NCBI RefSeq assembly: GCF_013373865.1 | Contig: NC_050472.1 | Location: 11,911,413-11,975,412, forward strand | Origin: Monomorium pharaonis | Lineage: Eukaryota > Arthropoda > Insecta > Hymenoptera > Formicidae | Direction: 5' to 3' | DNA length: 64,000 nucleotides | The notes under the pieces: model-generated | What the model saw: the letters and a program-made list of their open reading frames with translations, nothing else | Databases searched by the model: none | What the model was told of the DNA's origin: nothing | Shown here: positions 10,701-21,083 of the stretch, one piece after another | Layout of the letters: the number at the start of each line of letters is the position of its first letter | How positions within the stretch are numbered: the first letter of the stretch is position 1 | Translations under genes and position numbers: made by a program

Positions 10701-11087
10701 CTGACAGTGATAGAAGCAGTCAGCATTCACATGTCGCCCCAAAGTAATCTCTTATCGTATCTTGCTTATTACACGCCACGTCATCAAAGATAAAAATGGA
10801 ATTAGGAAGCGTTTCACTTGGATGAATGACATCACAGTTATTGGAGAATGCAAAATAATCAACTTCTTCAATTGGTGTCAATAAATTTTCTAAGTATTGA
10901 TATTTCGGTTGTTGTAATGATTTTGAGTACACATACACATTCTCAAAACGTACTCCATGTAGACTTTCCAACAAGTTTATTAATACGTTTGTCTTGCCAC
11001 AATTTGACGGACCGAAAATTATACCGCGTATAGAATTCGGCAACATATCTCCATGCCTCCGTATCTTTTTTTCAACATTACCTTGTC
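10640..11087 (-). pseudogene. Polinton-like genome-packaging ATPase fragment
   Basis: The minus strand encodes a P-loop ATPase of the FtsK/HerA (A32-like) packaging type. The Walker A motif is FGPSNCGKT and the Walker B region is SIFIFDDV. In Polinton/Maverick elements and adintoviruses such an enzyme drives DNA into the capsid. The best frame starts at about 11,046 and is open from about 11,087. A one-base change in the CCCC run near 10,736 throws the frame into a stop, while the other frame stays open to about 10,640, so the C-terminus is frameshifted. It is transcribed opposite to the protease and capsid genes that follow, as is common in these elements. No intact upstream portion is present. 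Confidence 0.7.
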
Positions 11088-11230
11088 ATCGAAATTTGTT
11101 ACTTTAATCGCTAGTGAAAGTTGTACAAACCGCATATTTTCTTTCTCTATGTTTTGATAAAAACTGATAAAAATTATATTAAGAGCCGTCTTTATAGAAA
11201 CGCGCCGAGTAAAATTGCTCAGTATGTAAA

Positions 11231-11660
11231 ATGTTTCATATATTGTCACATCCCTTCGACATACTCAATTTGAGTGCTGAGCAGTTAGAATTCATGTCAA
11301 AACCTATTCTGCTACGCGTGTGTAGCAACTATATCGAACACGTGTGGAACAGGGTTCCGGAACATATAAAGGCTGATCCGGAGGTTTAAAGCTATCGTCG
11401 TTTCTACGAACATTACAATTAATCGTGGCAGCAGACGCACATCGACGGCCCAGCACCGTTGATAAAAAATTGTCGCGAATGCCAGTGATAGGCTTATTAA
11501 ATGGTGCGATAAATGCACTTCCTTTTGAACTGCATATACCAGGATAGCAATTTTATAGTCCAGGTACTCGGCTGAAAAAGCGATTGGCCAGAGGCGATCG
11601 AGGTATTAATACGTTGGAGGCAGCGTGCCGCGAATACGACGTTGCCTACTCCTAGACAAA
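11231..11660 (+). pseudogene. Polinton-like virion-associated protein with PLA2-like domain
   Basis: Starting at the ATG at 11,231, the frame shows an N-terminal helical part (EQLEFMSKPILLRVCSNYIE) and then, after several stops (first at about 11,388), a segment with PGTRLKKRLARGDRGIN and AACREYDVAYS. This matches the phospholipase-A2-like domain known from parvovirus VP1 and from Polinton/adintovirus virion proteins. That domain helps particles cross membranes. Here the His-Asp pair expected after ACRE reads Tyr-Asp, and there are in-frame stops before and after the domain, so it cannot be functional. The protease follows within 100 bases. Confidence 0.55.
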
Positions 11661-11714
11661 AAAAAACGTCAAAAAGACGTTAAAAATGCCAAAAAAATGC
11701 AACTATCAACATAC

Positions 11715-12059
11715 AATTGTTAGAGCTAGCAAAACGTATGCGCATTCCATACTTTAAAGAAATTTTTATGCATTACAACATTACTAATGGCAGGAGCATA
11801 TCGAAACAAGAGCGGTATTTTAAATTTAAATAATGCTGAAGGATCAGGTACACACTGGGTGGGGTACGCAAAGAGAGGAAATTACGCTATATATTTTGAT
11901 AGTTTCAGCAATCTTAGACCGCCGAAAGAACTGGTGCAACAGTTGGATGTAACGCGGATCGAGTACAATCACATGCCTTATCAACGTTACGATCAAAGCA
12001 ACTGCGGTCAACTATGTCTGTGTTTTTTCCAAACAGTTAATAATCAATTTAAAGGCTAA
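11715..12059 (+). pseudogene. Polinton-like adenain-type cysteine protease
   Basis: This is a C48/adenain-like maturation protease. The catalytic His lies in GSGTHWVGYAK, an acidic residue in YFDSFSNLRPP, and the catalytic Cys in QSNCGQLCLCF. In related elements the enzyme trims virion proteins during maturation. The N-terminal part (MRIPYFKEIF, about 11,728) is in a different frame from the main open frame that begins at about 11,787, so one frameshift separates them. The frame closes at 12,059, a few bases before the TTAA site of a 2.4-kb insertion, so the natural C-terminus may lie on the far side. Confidence 0.7.
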
Positions 12060-12074
12060 CATTGTAGAATTTAA

Positions 12075-14463
12075 CCCTTTAACGCTCAAATGCACAAGAT
12101 TTTTTTGTAAACTTTGACGACGTAGACTCTGTATAAAACGGACAAACTTTTTATTAAAGAGTACTTTTCTAAGAGGTTTTGAGTGTGCTCTTTCAAATGC
12201 CGCCGCGAAATATTGAGAAAAATGTCAAGAACATCGAGTTTCTGAGGTTTCTTTCAAAAAAGGCACGATTTTTTGGGAGTAAAACTTTTTTTTAAATTTG
12301 ATTTTCTTTATTGTAACGGGTTTGGATTAGGATCGGAACTACATCAAGCGTGCACTTTTTATTTGTACTTGAAGATTATGCAGCGCAAAAATTTTTTTCT
12401 AATATGGCGGATCGAATATGACCGCTTAAATGTCAGAAATTTCGGAAGTTCGCATTTTTTACGATTTTTCTATTTAAACAATTGTAATTCAATTTACTAA
12501 TGCTCATTAATCACTTAGAAACGTTTGACCATATTAGTTTGTACCTTAAAAAGTCAAATCTAATATGGCGGTTTTAATATGGCGGCTGAGATTGACGGAA
12601 ACACCGAAAAAAGTGATTTTATTCGTAGTGTTTTGTATATTTTCGCGTACTAATGTGACTGGAGAGTACAAAAGCAATTATGTACACTATGTGCGAGTGT
12701 GTGTGTACATACATCCAATTCAGAAAATTATTATAATTGAAAACTAATGACATTACTGACTTCTAAATCGTCCTTCTCATCCACCTTCACGCGGTGAGAA
12801 TCGATAACTCTGACATGAAAGATCATTGGCAAAGTACAATTTAGAAGTCAGTAACATCATTAGTTTTAACTTATAATTATTTCCTGAATTGGATGTATGT
12901 ACACACACATTCGTATACAGTTGCTTTTGTACTCCCCAGTTACATTAATAAATGGAAATATACAAAAAACTACAAATTATCCCAGTAAACACAGAATATA
13001 GACGCAACATTACACAGAAGTAACATGTGAGATAACAGATGTTACCTTACAATCATGTTAATGCAATCTAGATTGTTATCCGAGTACAATCAAACGGTTT
13101 TATATTAATTTTTACATTTTTTTGTTATTTACTCGCAATATTGAAATAATAGTAACATAACAATACTTATATAATGGATTTTATATTGAAGTTATATTGA
13201 TATTATATAATATTTTATATAATATTCGTATTGAACAATACAGATCTATTATATTTATATTATACTTAAATTACGCGAGAAAGCTTTCGGCAGTGCCATT
13301 TCGTGACGCGTTATACATATCCGCTGCCGCTGTTCCGGCAGAATGAGTCTGATGGTGCCGGTGTACTCGAGCGGTGCTGACTTGTTGAGTGTGATTAACG
13401 CGGCGGTGTGACGATTCTGAGTTTCAGCGCAATCCAGACCATCCACCGAGCCCAAGGAAGTCTTATCGCTGTGTCTTGCTGTATGAGACACAAGATCTAA
13501 TTTATCCGAGGCAATCCTTTTTATTTTTCCATTAAATATTGTACTAAATTTACAATTTGGCAGTATATTGTACAGCTATATTTCGTAATTATTTTCAATA
13601 ATATGTAATTAATCATTCCAGATATTTAGTTTGCAAGATTGAGGTTAGTCTGCAAATTCATAGCAAATTTAATAGAACCATTAATCTCAATATGAGATTA
13701 CAGTCATATAATTAAAATATAATTGTTGCATAACATTTACGTTTTATCTCAGTTACATTTTATATTTATATAACTATAACATTGTATGAGGGGAAATTAC
13801 AATTAACACAGACGTTACATGTAACGCACATATTATATTGCGTGTTATTTCCCGTTTTATTGTGCCAATATTGATGTTATGTAACTGTGTTTGCTGGGAT
13901 ACTACTTTTTTCAATGTTTCCGCTAATCCTCCAAGCCACCTTCCAAAGCAACCATATTGGAAGCGCCATATTGGATTTCACTTTTTAAAATACAAACTAA
14001 TATGGTCAAACGTTTCTAAGTGATTAATAAGCATTAGTAAATCGAATTATGATTGTTTGAATAAAAAAAATCGTAAAAATTTAATTCCAAAATTTCTGAT
14101 ATTAGGCGGCCATATTCGATACGCCATGTTAAAAAAAAACTTTGCGCTGCATAATTTTCAAGTACAACTGAAAAGTGCACGCTTTATGCAATTCTAATCC
14201 AAACGATACTAATCCAAACCCGTTACAATAAAGAAAATGCACTTAAAAAAAATTTTATTTGAAAAAAATCGTGCCTTTTTTTTAAAAAAAAGCTCAGAAA
14301 CTCGATGTTCTTGACATTTATTTTTATTTTTTCGCGGCAGCATTTAAAAGAGCACAATTTAAAACCCTCTAGAAAAGTATTATTTGATAAGTTTGTCCGT
14401 TTTATACAAAATCTACGCCGTCAAAGTTTACGAAAAAATCTTATGCATTTAAACGTTAAAGGG
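12075..14463. mobile_element. TTAA-target fold-back element, 2.4 kb (piggyBac-like MITE)
   Basis: The element is bounded by TTAA on both sides (12,071-12,074 and 14,464-14,467) and has ends CCCTTTAACGCTCAAATGCA and its complement. Nearly the whole length folds into two long arms around a centre near 12,805, with arms interrupted only by the nested element at 12,981-13,898. Target TTAA and CCC ends point to piggyBac-type mobilisation. No transposase is encoded. A second copy lies at 44,776-46,850. It splits the Polinton-like gene block between protease and capsid-associated genes. Confidence 0.8.
12981..13898. mobile_element. CCCAG-ended element nested in the TTAA fold-back
   Basis: Ends are CCCAGTAAACACAG and its complement CTGTGTTTGCTGGG. 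Comparison with the uninterrupted copy of the host element at about 46,270-46,290 shows the empty site, and the insertion is flanked by a duplicated AT. The interior repeats words such as TAACATGT, GTTAC and ACATGTAACG. An open frame on the minus strand at 13,255-13,491 lies in a GC-richer patch but resembles nothing recognised. Confidence 0.75.
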
Positions 14464-14485
14464 TTAACTCAGTATTCATTTCAAC

Positions 14486-15210
14486 ATGTCACTGACGTTT
14501 ATGCTAACCAGTAAGAGTAGCATCCTTGCAGTAAGCTATTTTCCAGTTGTAGATTTGAGCGATGGCGATTACGAGCTCGGCCTCACAGATTTTGAAACAT
14601 ATTATACCATACATAACGTAAATTCGTCGAATAACAAATTTTATTACGACAAGGAAATTACGATTCCCAAAGGATCGTACAAATTGCGTGATATACAATA
14701 GATAGATATTTGAAACGAGTAATTTTACAATCGCATCCCGATGTTGTGGGAAAGAGGACGTTTCACAAAGAAGATGAAGAGAGCGAGTATCCGCTGGTGA
14801 TTCGCCTCAACAATAATACAATGAAGAACGAGATCATGTGTGCTTATCGGATTTCATTAAACCTAATAACATTGGATTGCTGTTGGAATTTTCATCGCGT
14901 TGTATTCTTGAATCGCGATTGTGGCATAAATCGGATTCACCTATAAATATTATAAACGTAAACATTATTCGCATAGAATGTAACGTGACCGCAGAAGCAT
15001 ATAGCAACGACAAATGTGTACATACAATACACGAATTTTCACCGAAGGTGAACCACCAGGTATAAGATGTCGGAAATACCAACACATATCATTTACCTTC
15101 CAATTGCCGCACAGAGCATTACTGATTTGATGATTCACATTGTGGATCAGGACGGTCAATTACTCGATTTTCGCGGAGAGATTACACGTACAAAGACGAT
15201 AACCTGAGAT
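14486..15210 (+). pseudogene. Polinton-like capsid-associated (minor virion) protein
   Basis: The frame from ATG 14,486 contains SILAVSYFPVVDLSDGDYEL, a FETYYTI block and KFYYDKEITIPKGSY, then a stop at about 14,701. Homologous sequence continues to about 15,210 in shifted frames (EYPLVIRLNNNTMKNEI; SPINIINVNIIRIECNV; THIIYLPIAAQSITDLM; VDQDGQLLDFRGEI). Frame changes lie near 14,835 and 15,050. Families with this block pattern sit next to the major capsid gene in insect Polinton-like elements, so a minor capsid or penton-like role is the best guess. The assignment is from context and memory of the family, not from a structural match. Confidence 0.5.
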
Positions 15211-15386
15211 GCTGTTGAATGAGCAGGTGCAAGACACGATTTTTACGCTAACCAAGAATATTCGGCCGTATGACACAATTTTTACACCAGTTAAAAATAT
15301 TCGATCGTCTGATAAAAAGAAACTCACCGTATCACACGTTGAATTTTTTTAAATCATTGGGATTTATCGTACGAAATATATTTAAG
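15211..15386 (+). pseudogene. Short linker reading frame upstream of the capsid gene
   Basis: One frame reads through a duplicated block (DTIFTLTKNIRPYDTIFTP, then VKNIRSS) and ends FKSLGF near 15,365, just before the capsid ATG. It is too short for a domain call. It could be a small structural protein or the tail of the previous gene. Confidence 0.3.
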
Positions 15387-16808
15387 ATGTCTAACATCTT
15401 GAACATTGGAGGCGAGCCAATCTTTGACGATAGCATCAAGATTGAGACTTACATGTACAATCCGTACGCTAGCACCACGTTTGGATACAGTGATGAAATA
15501 AGGATACACATACAACAGCAGGATTTATACACGTTGCCATGTGAAAGTCTTCTCTACGTCGAAGAGAGATTGGTGATGAAAGATGATAAAGACAAGGACA
15601 AGGATGAGACAAATCTCGAAAATAATTGCGTGGCGTTCATGTTTGATAAAATTTGATAGGAACTCAATAGTGTGAAAATTGATCGCAACAGAAACGTTGG
15701 AATAACCAGCACCCTCAAGAACTATGTATCCTTATCATATGACAAAGCAGTAATTATGCAGAATACAGGATGGTGATTTTTGTATAACCTACTGGAAGGA
15801 TATTTTAACTTTTGCGTATTGCTTAGTGTATTATTGGGCTTTTGCGAGGATTACAAACGTGTGATTGTTAACGCTCGACACGAATTGATTTTGATATGAG
15901 CGCGCAACGATAACAATTCTATCGTTGGAAATTCTACGGCTCAACTGGAAATTGAATTATGCAAAGTACAGTGGCGAATGCCACATTTTATATTAAATGA
16001 GGTCAACAAATTATCTTTGCTGCGAGCTTTGGAAAGTGGACAATGTCTAATTGTAAGTATGAGTTTTCGTTCCTGAGATCTGTACGAGTATCCCCTGCTG
16101 CAGAGTACGACAAAACATTCATAGGCTGTTATAACTGCAATTATACTCGAAAAACTTTGTTATCTTTGCACTTCGTTATATTTGCACTGCAAACTGGTCG
16201 ATAAAATATCATGTCTCAAGATGCTAGAATCTTTGACGATTGTAATTTGACCAACGTAAAACTTTATCTAAACTCTGAATTTTATTCATACGACGATTTG
16301 AATTTAGACTTTCGTAAATTCAGGTATGCCATTTTGTACGATATGTATCTGTTATGGTCAAACCCCGTTGCGCGGGCGTTCCCAGGATTGACTGGTCAAT
16401 GCGCGGAATAACCAAGCGTTTGGTCAAAGCCCGAAATAGTTTTGTATTTTGGCCTTTGACTAATATGTTTTTAGTCCATCCTAGGAGTGGCTAACATGGC
16501 TGGTCAAAGCTAGAAACTGAAAAAATTACTTCGGACTTTGACTAGTCAATCCTAGGTGTGGCTTAATCCAGACTTTAAAAAATAAAGCCAAGATTTTTTA
16601 ATAATATTTTTATTGTTAACATAAAGTAGATTTTACTTAAAATAGACAAACCTTTAATAAAATATTTAGAACACAAAATATATTCTCTTTTAAGAACATA
16701 AAGTGTACTCTCAAAAATGCGCGAATTCTAAATGTCTATATGTATTTTTATGAGCATCTTGTTTAACGTGGAAAGTCGCAAACCCATGTGGTGCAGTGAG
16801 TGCTTTGC

Positions 16809-16820
16809 ACACACACACAT

Positions 16821-16855
<35 letters not shown>

Positions 16856-16856
16856 T
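16809..16856. repeat. (GCAC)n microsatellite
   Basis: A run of CACG/GCAC units follows a short CA run in the left arm of the inner palindrome of the 16,351-17,454 element. Confidence 0.85.
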
Positions 16857-16958
16857 GGATTGTCCATATACATTGCAAGCAAAGTAAAATCCACATAGGT
16901 TAACGACTTGGGTGAATGCGGGAAGGGGGGCCGAAGGCCCTCCCCTTGCACCGCCCCC

Positions 16959-16962
<4 letters not shown>

Positions 16963-17016
<54 letters not shown>
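16963..17016. repeat. (GT)n microsatellite
   Basis: More than twenty GT units follow a C-rich stretch. Reading frames through it in all directions (poly Val-Cys or Thr-His) are artefacts. Confidence 0.9.
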
Positions 17017-17022
<6 letters not shown>

Positions 17023-17740
17023 CATTCACTGCACCACATGGGTTTGCGACTTTCCACGCTAAACGAGATGCTCATAAAAATACATACAGACATTTGAAAT
17101 TCGCGCATTTTTTGCATAGCTTGTGCTAGACAGCAACGCATTCGTGAATCGTTCACAAATAGCAGACAGATTAGAACACCTGCAAGGCGCATAGCGGGCT
17201 TAGATGGCGTTATTGTAATTATACCTAAGATTTACTGGTCAATGCGCGAAACAACCAAGCGTTTTGGTCAAAGTCTGAAGTAATTTCTTCAGTTTCTAGC
17301 TTTGACCAGCCATGTTAGTCACTCCTAGGATAGACTAAAAACATATCAGTCAAAGGCTTAAATACAAAACTATTTCGGGCTTTGACCAAAACGCTTGGTT
17401 ATTCCGCGCATTGAGCAGTCAATCCTAGGAACGCCCGCGGGGTTTAACCATAACATATCGACGTTTTGGTAAATCTTATTATGGACGTGAGTGTGAAACA
17501 TTACTCAATGTAATCACATTCCTGGAAAAACGAACATTTTTGATCACTGACTGTTCGCGATAATATGAATCCGTCAAGAGCTACCGTCGATGTGCACACA
17601 GAATTTGATTGTAAAGAAAATGTTCCCGCAAATTAGTATTCGATAGTCCGCTTATTGTCTCATTTTACATGATCGTGTAATTGAATATTGCCCGTTGTCC
17701 AACGTAGTGCGCAAAATCATGTAACATCAAACTGATAAAA

Positions 17741-18304
17741 ACTGAGACATTTGGCGTTAAAGTACAGTCTTGAAAAGTTACTCATCATAATCATATCGAC
17801 ATTTGTAGATCTGCAAGGATTCATTGTTGGTAAAAAGTTTGTCGTAAAGGAAGTGGCGGTACTGAGAAAAGGAGCTGTTCTTACGCATTACATTTTTACG
17901 AGCCCCATACCATGGTATGTTTTTACAAAATTCGACAAGTCTTGTGCTTCTTGGTTGCTTATCATCATGGATTGTGATGGAAGGACGGGATGATACTGCA
18001 CAGCATGGCGAAACGTCTGATTACATCTGCTGTGTATAATATGGAAGAGGATGACAGCAATATTATCGTATACATTAAGGGACATCAGAAATGAAAATGG
18101 TTGACGGACATACTCGATACCGATGAGATATATATCAAGACATTGGATGCGGATTACGAAGACATTGAATCTTTAAATAATCTAAATGTTAGTAATACTA
18201 TACGATGTGAAAAACATGTTAAGAATTGTGCATTACAAAACGTATTTAAAATATTTAACTGGTGGTCGCAACACCGGAATAATTGCGAAGTTTTTTCAAA
18301 ATAA
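17741..18304 (+). pseudogene. Polinton-associated protein of unknown function, degenerate
   Basis: Frames here show STFVDLQGFIVGKKFVVKEV, TSPIPWYVFTKFDKSCASWL and, after several breaks (stop at about 17,993; shifts near 17,980 and 18,100), LDADYEDIESLNNLNVSNTI, CEKHVKNCALQNVFKIFNWW and a stop at 18,302. The D.QGF...KE pattern recurs in insect mobile-element proteins and might be an RNase H-like fold, but no catalytic set can be verified. Its position after the capsid gene, on the same strand, ties it to the Polinton-like element. Confidence 0.4.
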
Positions 18305-18567
18305 AGAAAAAATATAATACGCAATAAAAATGTTTTCATTTCTATCCTTTCTCTGTAGCTATATAACAATATAAGATATAAGATGTATGAAGTGGAATAT
18401 GATATGTTTAATATGCTCTTCGACTAAGATGTTGACCGAGACAGCTCATATAAGACGATCTCGTTGATAAATCATGTATGTTTTAGTTGTTAGACAATTA
18501 TGATTAGCACAGATAAAAAATTCCACGAAGCTAACATAACTTTTTCAATTCATTTCTCAAGTGATAG

Positions 18568-18718
18568 TTCGATAGCTGTATGATGCAGTTTGATAACGGT
18601 TCGATAGCTGTATGATGCAGTTTGATAGTGGTTCAATAGCTGTTCGATGTTGTTTGATAGCGGTTCGATAGCTGTACAATGCAGTTTGATAATGTATGAT
18701 AGATGTATGAAGTGGTTT
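18568..18718. repeat. 32-bp tandem repeat, about 4.5 units
   Basis: The unit is close to GGTTCGATAGCTGTATGATG plus CAGTTTGATA and two variable bases, repeated four times with a few changes each and a partial fifth unit. There are no unique spacers between units. Confidence 0.8.
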
Positions 18719-18734
18719 GATATAATATGTTTAA

Positions 18735-19308
18735 GGGGATACTGGAGATGGGTCTGTTTTACCGATTAAACGCGATTATTGTTTTAGTCAAATATCTTTT
18801 TGTTGATTACACAGAATTAAAAATCCTTCTCCAAAATTAAAATATAGACCATAACAGAGGGTGGTGCACACAAGTTGGTTTATATGAAAAACGAACAAAA
18901 ATAAAAAATTTACAGTTGATCGACTCCTGCGGTCGACTCGTGAAAACATTTGCTGCGTATAAAAGTTTTAGACTTTGTACGTACAAAACAAGCATGCCCC
19001 ATTGCATTACAAAAAATATCAATTCTGTGCTTTTAGAAATGAGCCTAGATGTTTCAGTATAATAAATTTTGTCTTTGAAAATCGTATGTGTGAGTGTGGA
19101 TTCGGAAGAAGTCGACAAGTAGAATAATATAAAAAAAAATTTTTTGGTTCTCAATATAAAATCCAATTCACAGATTAATATAAATATGTGTATTTTAATT
19201 CTGGAAAAAAATTTTCAAATCTATAAAAGAAATATATACAAAATCTCATTAATGATGTGCACGAATGACTTACATTATCGACCCTGATCAAGTTGAGAGG
19301 CAGTCCCC
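18735..19308. mobile_element. TTAA-target MITE, 574 bp
   Basis: It is flanked by TTAA on both sides (18,731-18,734 and 19,309-19,312), with short ends GGGGATACTGG and its partial complement GCAGTCCCC. The flanking DNA reads continuously once it is removed, by comparison with the duplicate block at 18,400. A related partial copy lies at about 27,789. The minus-strand open frame inside shows nothing recognisable. Confidence 0.65.
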
Positions 19309-19542
19309 TTAATGCTCTTTTGTTTCAACCGACACGTTAACCGAGACAGCATTATAAAGCTTTAAAATAAGAACGCGCGCAGATAAAAAAATTCCACAAA
19401 GCTGACACGACCTTTTCAAATTCATTTCTCAAGTAAGAGTAACGCATATTTTCAATATATTGCTTCTCAACGACAGAGTTAGATTGTGTCAATCGCTATA
19501 CGTGTATACATCACACAGGCACACACAAAAAAAAGTGATTGG

Positions 19543-19915
19543 TCCGGCGGACTAGATTAGTCAATCCTTATGTATTTTGACCCGCTGAATCCGAATCCAA
19601 GATCAGAATTGCTGAATTGGCTCATTTTTTCCTAACCTCAAAAAAGATTTTTTTTTTAATGTTGGTCCGGCGAACCAGACTAGTCTATCCTTATGTATTT
19701 TAACCCGCTAAATCCAAATCCAAGGTCAGAATTGCTGAATTGACTTATTTTTTACTAACCTTAAAAAATTTTTTTTTTAAATTTTGGTCCGGCGGACCAA
19801 ACTGGTCTATTTTTATGTATTTTGACCCGCTGAATCCAAATTCAAGGTCAGAATTGTTGAATTGGCTCATTTTTTTCTAACCTCAAAGAAACACCTTGTA
19901 AAAACGGTTTGGGTT
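19543..19915. repeat. Subterminal direct repeats, left arm (about 120 bp x 3)
   Basis: Units begin near 19,550, 19,668 and 19,786. Each has GGTCCGGCG, then ATGTATTTTGACCCGCT, GAATCC/AAATCC words, AGAATTGCTGAATTG, and an A/T run. The same units are inverted at 23,050-23,520. Confidence 0.8.
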
Positions 19916-20083
19916 ACAAATATATAATCCAGAGCGTGCAGGCTTGCGTAAGTACGTTACACGGGGAAAATTTAATACGTATGACAAGTCAGCTTCTGTG
20001 AATGTATAGCGTAGAAAATTTACTCTTTTTTTATATTTTATCTAATTCTTTTATTTTCAAGGGTTCTGTGCAATGACTTTCTC

Positions 20084-20770
20084 TTACGTTTCTTTTCTTT
20101 CACGAAGACATCTCGTTTGAAGCGTACAGCAGAAATCAGCCATCATGTTCACATTCCATTTGCCTTGATATCGATTCTCCATCTCCTTGATATCCTGATG
20201 AAATCTTTCTTCCTGTTCTTCACTATAATCACCTAGATTTTCTGGAAAGTAGTCGATACGAGAATCCAAGAAATGCAACTTAAGATTTATTAAGCAATCT
20301 AATTTTCTATAGTTTTCCATCATTTCCGCCATCCTTTGTCTGTAATCTTGACTTTTGTGGTTTTCTAGAAAATTTTCTGTGACACTTTTATTGTGACTCA
20401 GCCATGTTGCTCTTTCGTCTTTATTCATTTTGATGAATTGTCGTCTCTCAACATTTTACGTATTTGAAGTCCATCGAAAATTTCTTCTTGCAATTTTGCA
20501 TCAAACATGTTGGAAATTTTTTTTTGTAAATACTGGTAGCATTCACATTTTTTATTCAAAGCTTTTACTCATTGTTTCACAAGTCCTAATTTGATATGAA
20601 GAAGTGGAAGAAGAACTTTTAAAGGCTTAACTAACGGTTCATTTATGATGTTTTTAGACCCAGATTGCAAAGACGTCCTTGTCGGCCATTCTTTTCTTAT
20701 GTAATGGTTCGTTTAATCTCTACTATCCCATTCACGTAAGAAGCACGGATTTTTTGTTTAACCTGATTGT
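20084..20770 (-). pseudogene. Arthropod repeat-associated protein with FHQDI motif
   Basis: The intact C-terminal frame (20,428-20,084, 114 residues) contains NLKLHFLDSRIDYFPENLG, EEQEERFHQDIKEMENRYQG and WNVNMMADFC. Upstream, in another frame, are INEPLVKPLKVLLPLLHIKL and a DAKLQEEIFDGLQIRKML block, with a TGA after LGLVKQ and a frameshift near 20,430-20,440. Proteins with the same block order are scattered in high copy through arthropod genomes and are usually left uncharacterised. The function is unknown and no DDE or polymerase motif is visible. The gene lies between the inverted arms of a TIR element, so it is probably the element's own protein. Confidence 0.55.
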
Positions 20771-21083
20771 TGACCCAATAATATGGTGAGAATTTTTAGA
20801 TCCCTACAAATTTGCCATCTACGTTCTGTGTATTTAATATTTTCAAGAACTGTTTTCAAGTTTGTGTACTTTTCTTTTATTACTATCGAGTGCGCTACAG
20901 GAATGGAGGCATATACATTAGACTGTAGTTACAGACTTGTAACATCCAGGTTTCAGTTTGTACATTAATCCAAATCTTCGAGAATAAATGAGTTGTATAT
21001 AATAGAAAAAGGGAGTGAATTTTCTATGCTATTTATTCACAGAAGCTCAGACTTGTCATACATATTAAATTTTCCCCGGATAA

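Larger units (their letters stand above)
16351..17454. mobile_element. Long-TIR element, 1.1 kb, inserted in the capsid gene
   Basis: The ends read GTTATGGTCAAACCCCG and its near complement. Terminal arms of about 200 bases contain CGCGGGCGTTC, AATGCGCGGAATAACCAAGCG-like and CTAGGA words in mirrored order. Inside is a second palindrome with a (CACG)n and a (GT)n tract, whose core (about 16,866-17,060) recurs at 40,266-40,425. No transposase. The target duplication cannot be separated from the palindromic end. Confidence 0.65.
15387..17740 (+). pseudogene. Polinton-like major capsid protein, degenerate
   Basis: From ATG 15,387 the frame begins MSNILNIGGEPIFDD and shows IRIHIQQQDLYTLPCESLLY before a stop at 15,654. 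Related sequence continues with stops and frame changes (KNYVSLSYDKAV near 15,715; a GFCEDYKRVVINARHEL block near 15,840; VQWRMPHF near 15,970; LTNVKLYLNSEFYSYDDLNL near 16,245) to about 16,350. There the element at 16,351-17,454 is inserted, and the last part resumes at about 17,455-17,740. Order and length fit the double-jelly-roll capsid protein of Polinton/adintovirus-like elements. This copy is thoroughly inactivated. Fold assignment rests on family recognition, not on a structure computed here. Confidence 0.55.
18385..19500. repeat. Duplicated segment at the right side of the Polinton-like element
   Basis: A block at about 18,400-18,580 (GACCGAGACAGC, then CAGATAAAAAATTCCAC, then TTCATTTCTCAAGT) is repeated at about 19,310-19,440 in direct orientation. 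It could be a terminal duplication of the element or a local tandem duplication. It is interrupted by the 32-bp array and by a TTAA-target MITE. Confidence 0.5.

Noticed and set aside
13255..13491. Coding frame inside the CCCAG element at 13 kb
   Set aside because: It is isolated, 78 codons, with no recognisable motif and no flanking support for a transposase.
16728..17192. Thr-His and Val-Cys repeat proteins
   Set aside because: Translations of (GT)n and (CACG)n tracts.
18568..18718. Possible CRISPR-like array (32-bp repeats)
   Set aside because: Units are directly adjacent with no unique spacers, and the genome is an animal's.
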